Positions 20,123 to 30,300 of a stretch of DNA of 64,000 bases are shown piece after piece (position 1 is the stretch's first letter; each line of letters opens with the position of its first letter). The translations under genes and the position numbers were made by a program. The notes below the pieces were generated by a model. That model worked only from the letters and a program-made list of their open reading frames with translations, was not told where the DNA came from and did no database searches. The DNA is from Photobacterium damselae (lineage in GTDB: Bacteria; Pseudomonadota; Gammaproteobacteria; Enterobacterales; Vibrionaceae): NCBI RefSeq assembly GCF_003026815.1, contig NZ_PYOG01000009.1, positions 1 through 64,000 of the forward strand, given 5' to 3'.

Positions 20123-20962
20123 ATGGCGGTAATGAACTATGCAGCATTTTCAGCAGCACAACAGTTAGATCATAAAGATGCAGTTGCAGTACGAAATGCA
20201 TTTTTAAAATATTCACTACAAGAGCAGGCCGAGTTATTGGTGAAAATGCCAATTTCTGAGGCACTTGCTATGTTACATGAGTGTCCGTTACGACATGTAC
20301 AGCTTTTATTAGATCGTCTGGATGAGATGAATGAAGAGCTACGCATGCGTCAACTTGCCAATGGTTTAGGTTTGATCTGTTCTGAAGCAGAGCCTACTGG
20401 TAACTATTTGCAAAACAGTGTCTTTAGCCATGTTAGAGAGCGTATTGGCTGGATTGTCGGTCTTGCCCTTTTAGGTATTGTATCGGGCTTAATTATCTCA
20501 CACTACGAAGATACATTGAGTCAATTGGTATTACTGGCTATTTACATGCCTGTGATTGCAGCCGCTGGTGGTAATACCGGCTCTCAAGCTGCGACACTGG
20601 TTGTCCGTGCTCTTGCCATGGATGAGATAAAATGCCGGGACTGGGTTGCTGTCTTGTGGAAAGAGTTTCGTATTGCCGTTGCATTGGCGTTAGTTATTGT
20701 TGCTCGTGTGATGTTCTTTAGCGGTCATCAAGTACTTCCTGCTGGATTAACTTTATTTGATGTCGCAGGTGCAATCGGTGTGGCATTGGCAATTCAAGTA
20801 ACACTTTCTACCAGTGTCGGTGGGGTATTACCGATTATTGCTCGCGCTTGTAACTTAGACCCTGCAGTACTTGTTAGCCCTGTATTGGCTTCTATGGTGG
20901 ATATTTCAGGTATGATTATCTACTTCACTACAGTCAATAAGATGCTGGGGCTAGGCGGCTAA
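20123..20962 (+). CDS. MgtE-family Mg2+ transporter lacking CBS domains
   Basis: The 279-residue protein has a short, helical N-terminal segment resembling part of the MgtE N domain and then a five-helix MgtE membrane domain. Conserved family stretches are AAAGGNTGSQAATLVVRAL and, in the last helix, SMVDISGMIIYF with the pore Asp. The tandem CBS pair that closes canonical MgtE at high cytosolic Mg2+ is missing, which is why it is so much shorter than the usual 450 residues. GGGAG (20111-20115) supports ATG 20123; the longer frame from 20051 is rejected. Mg2+ or other divalent cation import is by family. The long leader is described separately. Confidence 0.85.
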   Translation: MAVMNYAAFSAAQQLDHKDAVAVRNAFLKYSLQEQAELLVKMPISEALAMLHECPLRHVQLLLDRLDEMNEELRMRQLANGLGLICSEAEPTGNYLQNSVFSHVRERIGWIVGLALLGIVSGLIISHYEDTLSQLVLLAIYMPVIAAAGGNTGSQAATLVVRALAMDEIKCRDWVAVLWKEFRIAVALALVIVARVMFFSGHQVLPAGLTLFDVAGAIGVALAIQVTLSTSVGGVLPIIARACNLDPAVLVSPVLASMVDISGMIIYFTTVNKMLGLGG

Positions 20963-20990
20963 CTATCGGGTTAGGTTAGAATTAGATATT

Positions 20991-21026
20991 AAAAAACGGC
21001 TAAGAGAGGTTCTTAGCCGTTTTTTT
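20991..21026. terminator. Bidirectional terminator between mgtE and dacB
   Basis: 15-nt A-rich arm AAAAAACGGCTAAGA pairs with TCTTAGCCGTTTTTT around a short loop. It serves both convergent genes. Confidence 0.9.
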
Positions 21027-21065
21027 ATTATGGCGTCAGTTGGTTACAGTTATTGCTATTAGTAC

Positions 21066-22460
21066 TTAGTATTGTTGATAAAGTGACTGGTATAGCTTCT
21101 GTTCAAACTGACTGATAGGTGGTAGACCTTTGGTTTTATTGATTGGATGATAATCTGTAACCAATTGAATAAACAGTAATGGCTTACCACTTTTTGTTTT
21201 TATCATTCCAGCAAGGTTATAAGTCGCAAAGAGGGAACCACTTTTTGCAATCACTTTTCCTTTCAGTTCACCTGCTCTCATACTTTTACGATAACGCAAA
21301 GTACCGCTTTCGCCTGCAACAGGGAAATCGTCGAATAATTTAAGATTCTTGTGCTTATAGATGTAAGTGATCACTTGCATTAAGTCATTTGCACTTAGGC
21401 GGTTATTACGAGATAAACCCGAACCATCAACCATGATCGTGTCACTTAAATCAATATTGGCTTTGGTTTTTAGAATTTCTTTGATTGCAGCTACACCATT
21501 ATTGTAACTGCCTGGCTGTTGATAATATTTAGCGCCAATGGTCTTAGCGATATTGTCAGCAAATAAGTTATCAGAGCGTTTTAGCATAATATCTAGCAGC
21601 TCGCTCATAGGTTTTGAACTATTACGGGCAATACGTTGACCTTTAATCGTGTCATTTCGATAAATTTGTCCTTTAAAGCTAATACCTGCTCGTTTTAATT
21701 CTTGGCGCATTACTGCCATGGTGTATTTAGTGGTATTTTGGACTGCAAATTTAAGTGGCATTGGTTCTTTATAAGCGAGTGAACAACCACTTACTTGATA
21801 GCTATTATTAGGATTTGAAATTAAATCTAACTGACAAAATTGTGCTTTTTTCTGGCTCGGTGTAACAATAGTTGCTGTACTTGTCACTTGAATAGGCTGG
21901 TGGCTAGGTACATTTATCCGCGCTTTATTGCCAATTCCTTTATTGGTATAGAGTGCGCCTTGTACACAGTTGTGCTCAAGAGTAATACTGCTCGATGGGG
22001 CGCTGTAGCAAGAACCTAAAATATCCCACGGCCAGCCGATACCGCGCTCATATCCAGTGAAATGACCGCCATTAAGATAAATATTACCTTGAATGCTCTT
22101 ATAGCCTTTGGCTTTTATTTGGCTTAATAGTTCTCGGAGATCGGTGCGAGAAAATGTAGGATCACCACTAAAGTTAAAAATAATATCTTTGCCTTTAGTT
22201 TCCACATCGGTATAGAAACGAAAATTATCACCAAGATACAATTTTGCCGCTAGGGCTGTAATGGTTTTTTGGGTGCTGGCTGGGGCTTGTAGATTATCAG
22301 TTCGTTGTTGATAAATGATTTTACCCGTTGCTGGATCTTTAATGAGTAGGGCTAAATCATGTCCTTGAGGTAATTTCGCGATTGCCGCTTGCGGATTAAA
22401 GGCGGCAAGAGTAGGTAGGCTAGTTGCCAAGAGAGATACGCAAAGCAGTTGTTTGAACAT
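21066..22460 (-). CDS. dacB: D-alanyl-D-alanine carboxypeptidase/endopeptidase PBP4
   Basis: Periplasmic class C penicillin-binding protein, 464 residues, that trims D-Ala and cuts peptidoglycan cross-links. A signal peptide (MFKQLLCVSLLATSLPTLAA) leads; the active-site motifs are S62-T-Q-K65 (PASTQKTITAL), S296-D-N298 (KRSDNLFADN) and K406-S-G408 (IAKSGSLFATY). The long insert between the first two motifs (domains II/III) is present. The neighbouring porin and greA are arranged as at the V. cholerae dacB-ompU-greA locus. Confidence 0.94.
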   Translation of the reverse strand: MFKQLLCVSLLATSLPTLAAFNPQAAIAKLPQGHDLALLIKDPATGKIIYQQRTDNLQAPASTQKTITALAAKLYLGDNFRFYTDVETKGKDIIFNFSGDPTFSRTDLRELLSQIKAKGYKSIQGNIYLNGGHFTGYERGIGWPWDILGSCYSAPSSSITLEHNCVQGALYTNKGIGNKARINVPSHQPIQVTSTATIVTPSQKKAQFCQLDLISNPNNSYQVSGCSLAYKEPMPLKFAVQNTTKYTMAVMRQELKRAGISFKGQIYRNDTIKGQRIARNSSKPMSELLDIMLKRSDNLFADNIAKTIGAKYYQQPGSYNNGVAAIKEILKTKANIDLSDTIMVDGSGLSRNNRLSANDLMQVITYIYKHKNLKLFDDFPVAGESGTLRYRKSMRAGELKGKVIAKSGSLFATYNLAGMIKTKSGKPLLFIQLVTDYHPINKTKGLPPISQFEQKLYQSLYQQY

Positions 22461-22520
22461 AATAATAGATAATGATTAATTTATTGTGGTTTTAATCATA
22501 TCGTGTTCATTACAAATAGC

Positions 22521-22548
22521 AAAAAGGCGACCTAAAAAGATCGCCTTT
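22521..22548 (-). terminator. Porin terminator
   Basis: Stem AAAGGCGA/TCGCCTTT (22523-22530 with 22541-22548); on the minus strand a T run follows. It isolates the highly expressed porin from dacB. Confidence 0.85.
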
Positions 22549-22569
22549 AGTCTCGATTAACTAATTAGA

Positions 22570-23586
22570 TTAGAAATCGTAACGAGCACCTAGAACGAAT
22601 TGGTCATCAGCTGCTTGCTTAACTTCACCCATCTTCTTAACATCGTTCTTATCAAGTAGGTTAACTTTGTAACCTGCGTAAGTACGGAAATTTGGAGTGA
22701 AGAAGTATGAACCATCAAATGCTAGAGCATTAGCCATCTTGTCATTTGAGTCCATGTTTTCCATGTAGTTATAAGTAGAACGTAGAACTAGCTTGTTGAT
22801 AGTATAAGCTGTTGCAAGTTCGTAACCTTGGTACTCATTAGAGTGTTTAGCATCATCGTAACCGTATTGGTAACCGATATTACGAGCGTTTTGGTATAGA
22901 CCTGCTACGTAGAAATCGCCAGATGTGTAAGATACTGATGCGAAACCTTGCTTAGCTGTTAGGTTTTTCTCTTGTTGTTTCTGCTCACCATAGCCAAGAC
23001 CAAATGCTAGGCCGTTGTTTAAGTTGTAAACAGAACCTACAGAGAAGCCAGAGTTATCTGAGCTATCTACTGGCGCAGAGAAATCAGTACCGTCAGCATC
23101 AAATACGTAGTTAGCACGTACAGTTAGACCACCAAATTGACCTAAGTATGCAAGGCTGTCTTCTGGACGGTCAGCAGCATTGATTTTGCCACCTGCTTCA
23201 TTACCGAAGTATTCCATGATATCGGTAAAGTCAGTGATCATACCTAGAGAACCGTCTGTTTTACCGTAAACTAGTTGACCGTAAGTTTTGCTACCGATAC
23301 CAGCGTAGATGTAACGGTTTTCGTCATCGCTCTTGTCTGATTTGAATTCACGCTCAAAGAAACCAAGGCCGTATAGATCATCATTAATTTGGGTTTGACC
23401 TGCGATGTTCACACGAACACGAGAATCATCGTTAAAGTTGTCGTGACCTACAACGCCATTACCACGAGCTTCAATACGACCACCGATATTAAGAGTTGAT
23501 GCGTCGTCAGAGTAAACTTGTGCTGCTGATACTGCGCCAGAAAATGCTGCTGCTGCTACTGCTAAAGCAAGAATGTTCTTGTTCAT
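22570..23586 (-). CDS. ompU: Major outer-membrane porin, OmpU-type
   Basis: General diffusion porin of 338 residues: signal peptide MNKNILALAVAAAAFSGAVSA, a 16-strand barrel pattern of alternating residues, and a C-terminal phenylalanine (LGARYDF) needed for BAM-mediated insertion. GGRIEARGNG and RVRVNIAGQTQINDDLYGLG fit the Vibrio OmpU/Photobacterium OmpH-OmpL group. AAGGA lies just upstream of ATG 23586. The symbol rests on synteny, because V. cholerae ompU also lies between dacB and greA, plus family likeness; the exact orthologue name is less certain. In V. cholerae ompU is under ToxR control; I could not identify a ToxR site here. Confidence 0.85.
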   Translation of the reverse strand: MNKNILALAVAAAAFSGAVSAAQVYSDDASTLNIGGRIEARGNGVVGHDNFNDDSRVRVNIAGQTQINDDLYGLGFFEREFKSDKSDDENRYIYAGIGSKTYGQLVYGKTDGSLGMITDFTDIMEYFGNEAGGKINAADRPEDSLAYLGQFGGLTVRANYVFDADGTDFSAPVDSSDNSGFSVGSVYNLNNGLAFGLGYGEQKQQEKNLTAKQGFASVSYTSGDFYVAGLYQNARNIGYQYGYDDAKHSNEYQGYELATAYTINKLVLRSTYNYMENMDSNDKMANALAFDGSYFFTPNFRTYAGYKVNLLDKNDVKKMGEVKQAADDQFVLGARYDF

Positions 23587-24105
23587 TGCCGAATCCTTTT
23601 TGGTATTTTTTTATAACTTGCGCTCTGAGGTGGCGCTAAGTTCTGTGCTACTTTTTACGTGTCCGTGGCACAAAGTGTTAGTAAAAAAAACTGAAAAATA
23701 CCCATGTGGTATGTGAATTTTGTTGTTTTTTGTTTTAATTTATATGTATAACAGTATGTTATGAGTCTTTTGAATAGTTCCGTTAAACTTAAATCTTTTA
23801 CGAATATTTAGAAAAAAGGCTTTGTTTTTAGATTTAATTTTGAGTTTTCTGTGAAGCGTTTTGTGAGTTAACGCACATTGTGAAGTGTGTTTTTTATAGC
23901 GGAATGAAAATATCAGATTATATCTTGGTCTCGTTTTCGTTTTGTACTTGTTGATATCTTTTGACTCTCTCTGAGGTTTTATGGGTTGAATTTTATTGAA
24001 ACCGCTTCGATAAGGTGTCGTTTTAAGAAGAAAGGGCGATAGAGATTTTTGCAACATTTACGTTTGTCTGATGACCTGAGACGGATCTTTGTTTAGAATA
24101 GCGCT
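23587..24105. other. AT-rich intergenic region between porin and greA
   Basis: About 520 bp of AT-rich DNA with the divergent porin and greA promoters. A minus-strand frame of 105 codons here is low-complexity (Lys/Asn/Ile-rich) and has no ribosome binding site, so I treat it as noise. I see no convincing operator; a TAGAAT (24094-24099) is the best -10 candidate for greA. Confidence 0.5.
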
Positions 24106-24114
24106 ATATTTCAG

Positions 24115-24179
24115 ATTCAAGCTGTGTGCTTGAATATCTCTTGGATGTTAGTTTGGTCTTTGATCAGGCTAACTTTTTT
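24115..24179 (+). terminator. greA leader hairpins with an intrinsic terminator (GraL-like)
   Basis: Two hairpins precede greA. The first is ATTCAAGC/GCTTGAAT (24115-24122 with 24128-24135). The second is a 12-bp stem with wobbles (24147-24158 with 24162-24173), a TTT loop and six T residues (24174-24179), a complete intrinsic terminator 47 nt before the greA ATG. In E. coli most transcripts from the greA promoters stop in such a leader and give the short RNA GraL. Conservation of that arrangement is my inference. Confidence 0.65.
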
Positions 24180-24226
24180 ATTACCTGAATTTGGCGTGCG
24201 CTAACAGGTTGTTGAGGTTTATATTT

Positions 24227-24700
24227 ATGGATAAGGTTCCAATGACGGTACGTGGCGAGCAGAAGCTACGTCAAGAACTAGAAGTTCTAATGAAGCGTCG
24301 TCCTTTGATTTCTCAAGCCATTGCAGAAGCTCGTGAATTGGGCGACCTAAAAGAAAATGCTGAATATCATGCCGCACGTGAAGAGCAAGGTATTTGTGAA
24401 GCTCAGATCCGCGATATTGAATACAAGCTATCTGTTGCACAAGTTATTGATGTGACTAAGATGCCAAACAGTGGCAAAGTTATCTTTGGTACAACAGTAA
24501 CGCTGTTAAATCTTGATACCGATGAAGAAACCACTTACCGCATCGTTGGTGATGATGAAGCTGATTTTAAACAAAATCTGATTTCAGTAAATTCACCAAT
24601 TGCTCGCGGTCTAATTGGTAAAATGGAAGGTGATGAAGTACAAATCGCAACTCCAGGTGGTACCAAAGAATTTGAGATTGTTGAAGTACAGTACATTTAA
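24227..24700 (+). CDS. greA: Transcription elongation factor GreA
   Basis: Cytoplasmic factor that enters the RNA polymerase secondary channel and stimulates cleavage of backtracked RNA. It has 157 residues: an N-terminal coiled coil with the acidic tip [17 protein letters not shown] (the conserved D and E residues coordinate Mg2+) and a C-terminal FKBP-like domain ([29 protein letters not shown]). GAGG (24214-24217) and homology choose ATG 24227 over the frame start at 24191. Its leader contains a terminator (see separate entry). Confidence 0.96.
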   Translation: MDKVPMTVRGEQKLRQELEVLMKRRPLISQAIAEARELGDLKENAEYHAAREEQGICEAQIRDIEYKLSVAQVIDVTKMPNSGKVIFGTTVTLLNLDTDEETTYRIVGDDEADFKQNLISVNSPIARGLIGKMEGDEVQIATPGGTKEFEIVEVQYI

Positions 24701-24776
24701 TCATCACTTAGTGTTATATCACTAAGAAAAGTTTGTATTTCGATTCGCTCTCACCTTAGATATAGGTATGGGCAAG

Positions 24777-24802
24777 AAAAAGGCCGCTATTGCGGCCTTT
24801 TT
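24777..24802. terminator. Bidirectional terminator between greA and yhbY
   Basis: 11-bp stem AAAAGGCCGC/GCGGCCTTTT with a TATT loop, ended by A and T runs. It serves both convergent genes. Confidence 0.9.
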
Positions 24803-24832
24803 AACGATATAAACTGTTTGTCAGTTCGCATA

Positions 24833-25129
24833 TTACTTGCGTGGAAGTTCGATTTTACGATCTTCACTTTGGCGATACAGAACTAGCGTCTTACCGATCA
24901 CTTGAACTTTTTCTGCTTTAGTTTCGCGAATGATTGCATCAACGATCAGTAGCTTGGTCTCACGCTCTTCTGAAGCAACCTTAACTTTGATCAGTTCATG
25001 GTGATCTAGGGCAATTTCAATTTCAGCTAAAACGGCTTCAGTTAGGCCGTTTGCACCCATAAGAACAACTGGTTTTAGATTGTGAGCAAGACCTTTTAGA
25101 TATTGCTTCTGTTTGGTGCTTAGATTCAT
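24833..25129 (-). CDS. yhbY: CRM-domain RNA-binding protein YhbY
   Basis: A single CRM (KH-like) domain of 98 residues associated with pre-50S ribosomal subunits. The family pattern is LKGLAHNLKPVVLMGANGLTE (GxxG-like loop) with ELIKVKV and QVIGKTLVLYR. It is encoded divergently from rlmE, another 50S assembly factor, which supports a shared role in large-subunit maturation. Confidence 0.92.
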   Translation of the reverse strand: MNLSTKQKQYLKGLAHNLKPVVLMGANGLTEAVLAEIEIALDHHELIKVKVASEERETKLLIVDAIIRETKAEKVQVIGKTLVLYRQSEDRKIELPRK

Positions 25130-25342
25130 GATGACTCTATTTTTTTAGTTACTAGGGTTGAAAATGGGACATTCTACCGCCATCTAAGCTAGAAGACTAA
25201 TTTGTTTAGTGCCTGTTGATAAGAAAATTGCAGGTTGTTTTTGTTGCATAGCACATTTTCAGGTTTCTTATTGCAGATTTTGATGCGATAAACCCAAGGT
25301 AAGACGTATACTTAGCAGATACGATGACTTATTAGGTAAGGC

Positions 25343-25972
25343 ATGAGTAAGAAAAAACATTCGGGCAGTTCGGGCCGTTGGCTAAAAGAGCATTTTGATG
25401 ACAAATACGTTCTTGAGGCGCAAAAAAAAGGTTACCGATCACGAGCACTTTTTAAGATTGAAGAAATTCAACAAAAAGATAAATTATTAAAACCGGGCAT
25501 GACTGTGGTCGACTTAGGTGCTGCACCTGGTGGTTGGTCACAATATGCGGCAGGAGTTGTAGGTGATGACGGACAAGTCATCGCATGTGATATTCTGCCA
25601 ATGGATCCTCTTCCAGGCGTAAGCTTCTTACAAGGGGATTTTCGTGAAGAAGCGGTATTAGATGCACTGCTTGAACGTATTCAACCAGATATGGTGGATG
25701 TCGTACTATCAGATATGGCACCTAATATGAGTGGTAATCTTGCATCTGACCAACCAAGAGCTATGTATCTTGTTGAATTAGCATTAGATATGTGTCGACA
25801 AGTGCTTGCACCGAACGGTAGCTTTGCGGTAAAAGTATTCCAAGGGGAAGGCTTTGACCAATATTTAGCTGACATTCGAAGCATGTTTAAAGTGGTCAAA
25901 ATTCGTAAACCAGACTCATCACGTGATCGCTCACGTGAAGTTTATATTGTGGCTACAGGATATAAACTGTAG
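25343..25972 (+). CDS. rlmE: 23S rRNA 2'-O-ribose U2552 methyltransferase
   Basis: RlmE (FtsJ/RrmJ) methylates U2552 in the A loop of 23S rRNA, a late 50S assembly step. The 209-residue protein has the SAM motif [15 protein letters not shown] and the complete catalytic tetrad K38, D124 ([10 protein letters not shown]), K164 (FAVKVFQG) and E199 (REVYIVATG), at the same numbers as in E. coli. It is immediately upstream of ftsH, with which it forms the usual heat-shock-linked operon. A good -10-like TATACT (25307-25312) lacks a clear -35. Confidence 0.96.
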   Translation: MSKKKHSGSSGRWLKEHFDDKYVLEAQKKGYRSRALFKIEEIQQKDKLLKPGMTVVDLGAAPGGWSQYAAGVVGDDGQVIACDILPMDPLPGVSFLQGDFREEAVLDALLERIQPDMVDVVLSDMAPNMSGNLASDQPRAMYLVELALDMCRQVLAPNGSFAVKVFQGEGFDQYLADIRSMFKVVKIRKPDSSRDRSREVYIVATGYKL

Positions 25973-26012
25973 TACTCTACATTCATCTTTTAGTTATCGC
26001 GAGGTTAACACC

Positions 26013-27971
26013 TTGAGTGACATGGCAAAAAACTTGATCTTATGGTTGGTTATCGCTGTTGTTCTAATGTCTGTATTCCAGAGTTTTGGACCAGGTGATA
26101 AGACTAGCCATCAAATCGACTATACGACATTTGTCCGTGAAATCGGTCAGGATCAGATAAAGGAAGTACGATTCAATGATCGTGAGATCACCGTATACAA
26201 ACGCGATAATGCGCGATATGTAACTTATCTGCCTGTTGTTAATGACCCTAAACTTCTTGACGATCTAATCAACGCAAACGTAAAAGTTTACGGTACCCCA
26301 CCTGAAGAGCCTAGCTTACTTGCTTCTATCTTCATTTCGTGGTTCCCAATGCTGTTGTTGATTGGTGTTTGGATCTTCTTTATGCGCCAAATGCAGGGCG
26401 GTGGTGGCAAAGGTGCCATGTCGTTCGGTAAGTCTAAAGCTCGTATGATGAGTGAAGACCAAATCAAAACAACTTTTGCTGATGTGGCTGGTTGTGATGA
26501 AGCAAAAGAAGATGTGAAAGAGCTTGTTGATTACCTTCGTGATCCAAGCCGCTTCCAAAAGCTAGGTGGTAAGATCCCAACCGGTGTTCTTATGGTTGGT
26601 CCTCCTGGTACAGGTAAAACGCTATTAGCGAAAGCAATCGCGGGTGAAGCTAAAGTTCCATTTTTCACAATCTCCGGTTCTGACTTTGTTGAAATGTTCG
26701 TGGGTGTGGGTGCGTCCCGTGTTCGTGATATGTTTGAACAAGCTAAAAAAGCAGCGCCTTGTATCATCTTTATTGATGAAATCGATGCAGTTGGTCGTCA
26801 GCGTGGTGCTGGTGTTGGTGGTGGTCACGATGAGCGTGAACAAACACTAAACCAGATGCTAGTTGAAATGGATGGTTTTGAAGGTAACGAAGGTATTATC
26901 GTTATCGCTGCAACAAACCGTCCAGACGTTCTTGACCCAGCACTTCTTCGTCCAGGTCGTTTTGACCGTCAAGTTGTAGTTGGTCTACCAGATGTTCGTG
27001 GCCGTGAACAAATTTTGAAAGTTCACATGCGTAAAGTACCGCTAGATAATGATGTTAATCCATCACTAATTGCTCGTGGTACTCCAGGCTTCTCTGGTGC
27101 AGATTTAGCTAACTTAGTTAACGAAGCGGCACTATTTGCAGCACGCGGTAATAAGCGCACTGTATCAATGGTTGAATTTGAGCTAGCTAAAGACAAAATC
27201 ATGATGGGCGCAGAGCGTAAGTCTATGGTGATGTCTGAAGCTCAAAAAGAGTCTACGGCTTACCATGAGGCTGGTCACGCTATTATTGGTCGCTTAGTAC
27301 CGGATCACGATCCTGTGTACAAGGTATCCATTATTCCACGTGGTCGTGCTTTAGGTGTGACAATGTACTTACCTGAGCAAGACCGTGTGAGTCACTCTCG
27401 TGAATACTTAGAGTCAATGATCTCAAGTCTTTACGGTGGCCGTCTTGCAGAAGAACTTATCTACGGTGTAGAAAAAGTATCTACTGGTGCATCAAACGAT
27501 ATCGAACGTGCAACTGATATTGCGCGTAAGATGGTGACTCAGTGGGGCTTCTCTGACAAACTTGGTCCTCTTCTTTATGCAGAAGATGAAGGCGAAGTAT
27601 TCTTAGGTCGCTCTGTGACTAAGAGTAAGCATATGTCAGATGACACTGCGAAGTTAATCGATAATGAAGTTCGTAAGCTGATTGATCGTAATTATGCTCG
27701 AGCTCGTCAGATTCTAGTCGACAATATGGATATCATGCATGCAATGAAAGATGCATTGATGAAATATGAGACTATCGATGCCGACCAAATTAATGACTTG
27801 ATGGAACGTAAAACAGAAATTCGTGCACCAAAAGGTTGGGCGGATGAAAGTGATACGATGAAGCAAGAATCAGTATCAGAAGAAACAACAGTTGCACCTG
27901 AAGCTCCTGTTAATAATGATGATGTTAATGACGCATCAGAAAGCGATACTGATACTAAGCCTCAAGCATAA
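26013..27971 (+). CDS. ftsH: ATP-dependent zinc metalloprotease FtsH
   Basis: Membrane-anchored AAA+ protease that degrades LpxC, SecY, sigma32 and other substrates. The 652-residue protein has two TM segments ([18 protein letters not shown] and [19 protein letters not shown]) bracketing a periplasmic domain, Walker A GPPGTGKT, Walker B IIFIDEID, the second region of homology RPGRFDRQ, and the zinc motif HEAGH. The C terminus is acidic and not conserved. GAGG (26001-26004) is best spaced for TTG 26013 (three extra residues); ATG 26022 (MAKNL) is the alternative. The same two starts exist in E. coli. Confidence 0.96.
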   Translation: MSDMAKNLILWLVIAVVLMSVFQSFGPGDKTSHQIDYTTFVREIGQDQIKEVRFNDREITVYKRDNARYVTYLPVVNDPKLLDDLINANVKVYGTPPEEPSLLASIFISWFPMLLLIGVWIFFMRQMQGGGGKGAMSFGKSKARMMSEDQIKTTFADVAGCDEAKEDVKELVDYLRDPSRFQKLGGKIPTGVLMVGPPGTGKTLLAKAIAGEAKVPFFTISGSDFVEMFVGVGASRVRDMFEQAKKAAPCIIFIDEIDAVGRQRGAGVGGGHDEREQTLNQMLVEMDGFEGNEGIIVIAATNRPDVLDPALLRPGRFDRQVVVGLPDVRGREQILKVHMRKVPLDNDVNPSLIARGTPGFSGADLANLVNEAALFAARGNKRTVSMVEFELAKDKIMMGAERKSMVMSEAQKESTAYHEAGHAIIGRLVPDHDPVYKVSIIPRGRALGVTMYLPEQDRVSHSREYLESMISSLYGGRLAEELIYGVEKVSTGASNDIERATDIARKMVTQWGFSDKLGPLLYAEDEGEVFLGRSVTKSKHMSDDTAKLIDNEVRKLIDRNYARARQILVDNMDIMHAMKDALMKYETIDADQINDLMERKTEIRAPKGWADESDTMKQESVSEETTVAPEAPVNNDDVNDASESDTDTKPQA

Positions 27972-27986
27972 TTAGTAGCTGTAAAT

Positions 27987-28015
27987 AAAACCCCGGCTTA
28001 GGTCGGGGTTTTTTT
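27987..28015 (+). terminator. ftsH terminator
   Basis: Stem AAAACCCCG/CGGGGTTTT (27987-27995 with 28004-28012) with a T run. folP begins only 25 bp later, so readthrough or a promoter inside this gap is needed for folP. Confidence 0.85.
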
Positions 28016-28039
28016 ATAACCAAAATATGAGATTTGATA

Positions 28040-28876
28040 ATGATCTTACAAAGCCGAAGTAAAATCCTAGAACTAACATCTCCACATGTAATGGGGATCT
28101 TAAATGTTACTCCGGATTCGTTTTCCGATGGTGGACGTTTTAATCATTTAGATACCGCGCTATTTCATGCAGAAGAAATGATTGATGCTGGAGCAACATT
28201 TATCGATATAGGTGGTGAGTCAACAAGGCCTGGTGCTGCTGATGTTAGTATTGATGAAGAATTAGCTCGGGTTATTCCTGTTGTTGAAGCGATTTCTAAT
28301 CGATTTGATTGTTGGATTTCAATTGATACCAGCAAAGCTCAGGTTATGACAGAAGCGGTAAAAGCGGGCGCTGATCTTATTAATGATATACGCGCATTGC
28401 GGGAACCTGGCGCATTAGAAGCTGCTGCTAAAAGCGAAGTACCAATTTGCTTGATGCATATGCAAGGACAACCACGTACAATGCAGACTGCGCCGCAATA
28501 TGATGATTTGTTGGTTGATATAGAACAGTTTTTGTTAGAGCGAATCAATGCTTGTGAAGTGGTTGGAATATCTAAGCAAAAATTGATTCTCGACCCTGGT
28601 TTTGGCTTTGGTAAAACCATTAAACACAATTATCAGTTGTTGGAAAATTTAGAAAAGTTTCATCGTTTTGGGCTTCCAATTCTCGCTGGAATGTCACGTA
28701 AATCGATGATCTATAAATTATTTGAAAATAAGAGACCTGAAGATTGCCTTGCCGGTAGTCTTGCTTGTGCCACGATTGCAGCCATGAAAGGAGCGCAAAT
28801 TATCCGTGTGCATGACGTAAAAGAGACGGTTGAAGCAGTTAGAATTTGCCATGAAACCGTATCTTCAGGCAATTAA
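28040..28876 (+). CDS. folP: Dihydropteroate synthase
   Basis: Joins p-aminobenzoate to hydroxymethyl-dihydropterin diphosphate in folate synthesis; the sulfonamide target. The 278-residue TIM-barrel protein shows HVMGILNVTPDSFSDGG, DIGGESTRPGA, ILDPGFGFGKT, LAGMSRKSM and the C-terminal IIRVHDV, all in order. ATG 28040 is chosen over TTG 28034 by homology; the ribosome binding site is poor. It is followed by glmM, the standard ftsH-folP-glmM order. Confidence 0.95.
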   Translation: MILQSRSKILELTSPHVMGILNVTPDSFSDGGRFNHLDTALFHAEEMIDAGATFIDIGGESTRPGAADVSIDEELARVIPVVEAISNRFDCWISIDTSKAQVMTEAVKAGADLINDIRALREPGALEAAAKSEVPICLMHMQGQPRTMQTAPQYDDLLVDIEQFLLERINACEVVGISKQKLILDPGFGFGKTIKHNYQLLENLEKFHRFGLPILAGMSRKSMIYKLFENKRPEDCLAGSLACATIAAMKGAQIIRVHDVKETVEAVRICHETVSSGN

Positions 28877-28924
28877 TGCCAAGAAGAACAAGGCATTACA
28901 TAATAAAATTTCTAGGAGTGAAAC

Positions 28925-30262
28925 ATGCAAGAACGTAAATACTTTGGTACAGATGGTGTGCGCGGATTGGTTGGTGAAGGTCCGATTACCCCCGAATTTG
29001 TTTTGAAGCTAGGTTGGGCTGCTGGCCGCGTTCTGTCTCAACAGGGAACAAAAAAAGTTCTAATTGGTAAAGATACTCGTATTTCTGGCTATATGCTTGA
29101 ATCTGCTCTTGAAGCAGGTCTTGCTGCTGCAGGTCTTCAAGCGGCATTTACCGGCCCAATGCCAACACCTGCTATTGCATATCTTACTCGTACCTTCCGT
29201 GCTGAAGCGGGCATCGTAATTTCAGCATCTCATAACCCATACTATGATAACGGTATTAAATTTTTCTCATCGGAAGGTACTAAGCTACCTGATGAGGTTG
29301 AATTAGCAATTGAAGCCGAACTTGATAAGCCACTTACTTGTGTGGAATCGGCACTATTGGGTAAAGCGTACCGTATTAACGATGCAGCTGGCCGTTATAT
29401 CGAATTTTGTAAAGGTACTTTCCCGTCTCAACATAACTTGTCTGGCTATAAGATTGTTGTGGATTGTGCTCATGGTGCGACATATCATATTGCGCCAAAT
29501 GTATTCCGAGAGTTAGGGGCTGATGTCATTACGATTGGTTGTGAGCCAAATGGTACAAATATCAATGATAAAGTAGGTGCTACTGATATTGCTGCTCTTC
29601 AAGCTAAAGTGTTGGAAGAAAAAGCGGACTTTGGTATTGCTCTTGATGGTGACGGTGATCGTGTGATCATGGTCGATGAGGCTGGCAATAAAGTTGATGG
29701 CGACCAAATTGCATATATTATTGCTCGTGATGCGCTACGTCGTGGTGAACTAAAAGGTGGTGTTGTTGGTACTCTTATGACCAATATGGGCATGGAGGTA
29801 GCACTGAAAAACCTAGGAATTCCATTTGTGCGAGCCAAAGTAGGTGACCGCTATGTAATGGAAGAGCTACTTAAGCACAATTGGTTGATTGGTGCGGAAA
29901 ATTCAGGTCACGTTATTCTTTTAGATAAAGTGACAACCGGTGATGGTATTGTTGCTGGCTTGCAAATTATGGCTGCAATGGTTTCGAGCAAAATGACGCT
30001 AAAAGAACTGAGTGAAGGCATGAAAATGTTCCCTCAAGTTCTGGAAAATGTGCGTTTTAAAGGAGACGGTAATCCACTGGAATCTGAAGCCGTTATCGCA
30101 GCAACTAAAGCGGTTGAAGAAAAGCTTGGTGAAACAGGACGTGTCCTTCTTCGCAAATCTGGTACAGAACCCTTGATTCGCGTTATGGTTGAAGGCGAAG
30201 ATGGCGATGCTGTGGCACAGTACGCACTAGATATTGCACAAGCAGTAAAAGATAACTGCTAA
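28925..30262 (+). CDS. glmM: Phosphoglucosamine mutase
   Basis: Converts glucosamine-6-P to glucosamine-1-P for UDP-GlcNAc, hence peptidoglycan and LPS. The 445-residue protein carries the phosphoserine S102 in [15 protein letters not shown], the metal loop DGDGDR ([11 protein letters not shown]), GAENSGHVI and the phosphate-binding [17 protein letters not shown] (28914-28918) supports ATG 28925. It ends at a terminator and is followed by a separate promoter for secG. Confidence 0.96.
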   Translation: MQERKYFGTDGVRGLVGEGPITPEFVLKLGWAAGRVLSQQGTKKVLIGKDTRISGYMLESALEAGLAAAGLQAAFTGPMPTPAIAYLTRTFRAEAGIVISASHNPYYDNGIKFFSSEGTKLPDEVELAIEAELDKPLTCVESALLGKAYRINDAAGRYIEFCKGTFPSQHNLSGYKIVVDCAHGATYHIAPNVFRELGADVITIGCEPNGTNINDKVGATDIAALQAKVLEEKADFGIALDGDGDRVIMVDEAGNKVDGDQIAYIIARDALRRGELKGGVVGTLMTNMGMEVALKNLGIPFVRAKVGDRYVMEELLKHNWLIGAENSGHVILLDKVTTGDGIVAGLQIMAAMVSSKMTLKELSEGMKMFPQVLENVRFKGDGNPLESEAVIAATKAVEEKLGETGRVLLRKSGTEPLIRVMVEGEDGDAVAQYALDIAQAVKDNC

Positions 30263-30271
30263 ACTAATATT

Positions 30272-30300
30272 TGGCCGTGATCGAGTGTCACGGCCATTTT
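30272..30300 (+). terminator. glmM terminator
   Basis: 9-bp perfect stem TGGCCGTGA/TCACGGCCA with a 7-nt loop and a short T run. Confidence 0.8.

Noticed and set aside
23740..24057. 105-codon minus-strand frame upstream of the porin
   Set aside because: Low-complexity Lys/Asn/Ile protein from AT-rich DNA, no Shine-Dalgarno, no recognisable family.
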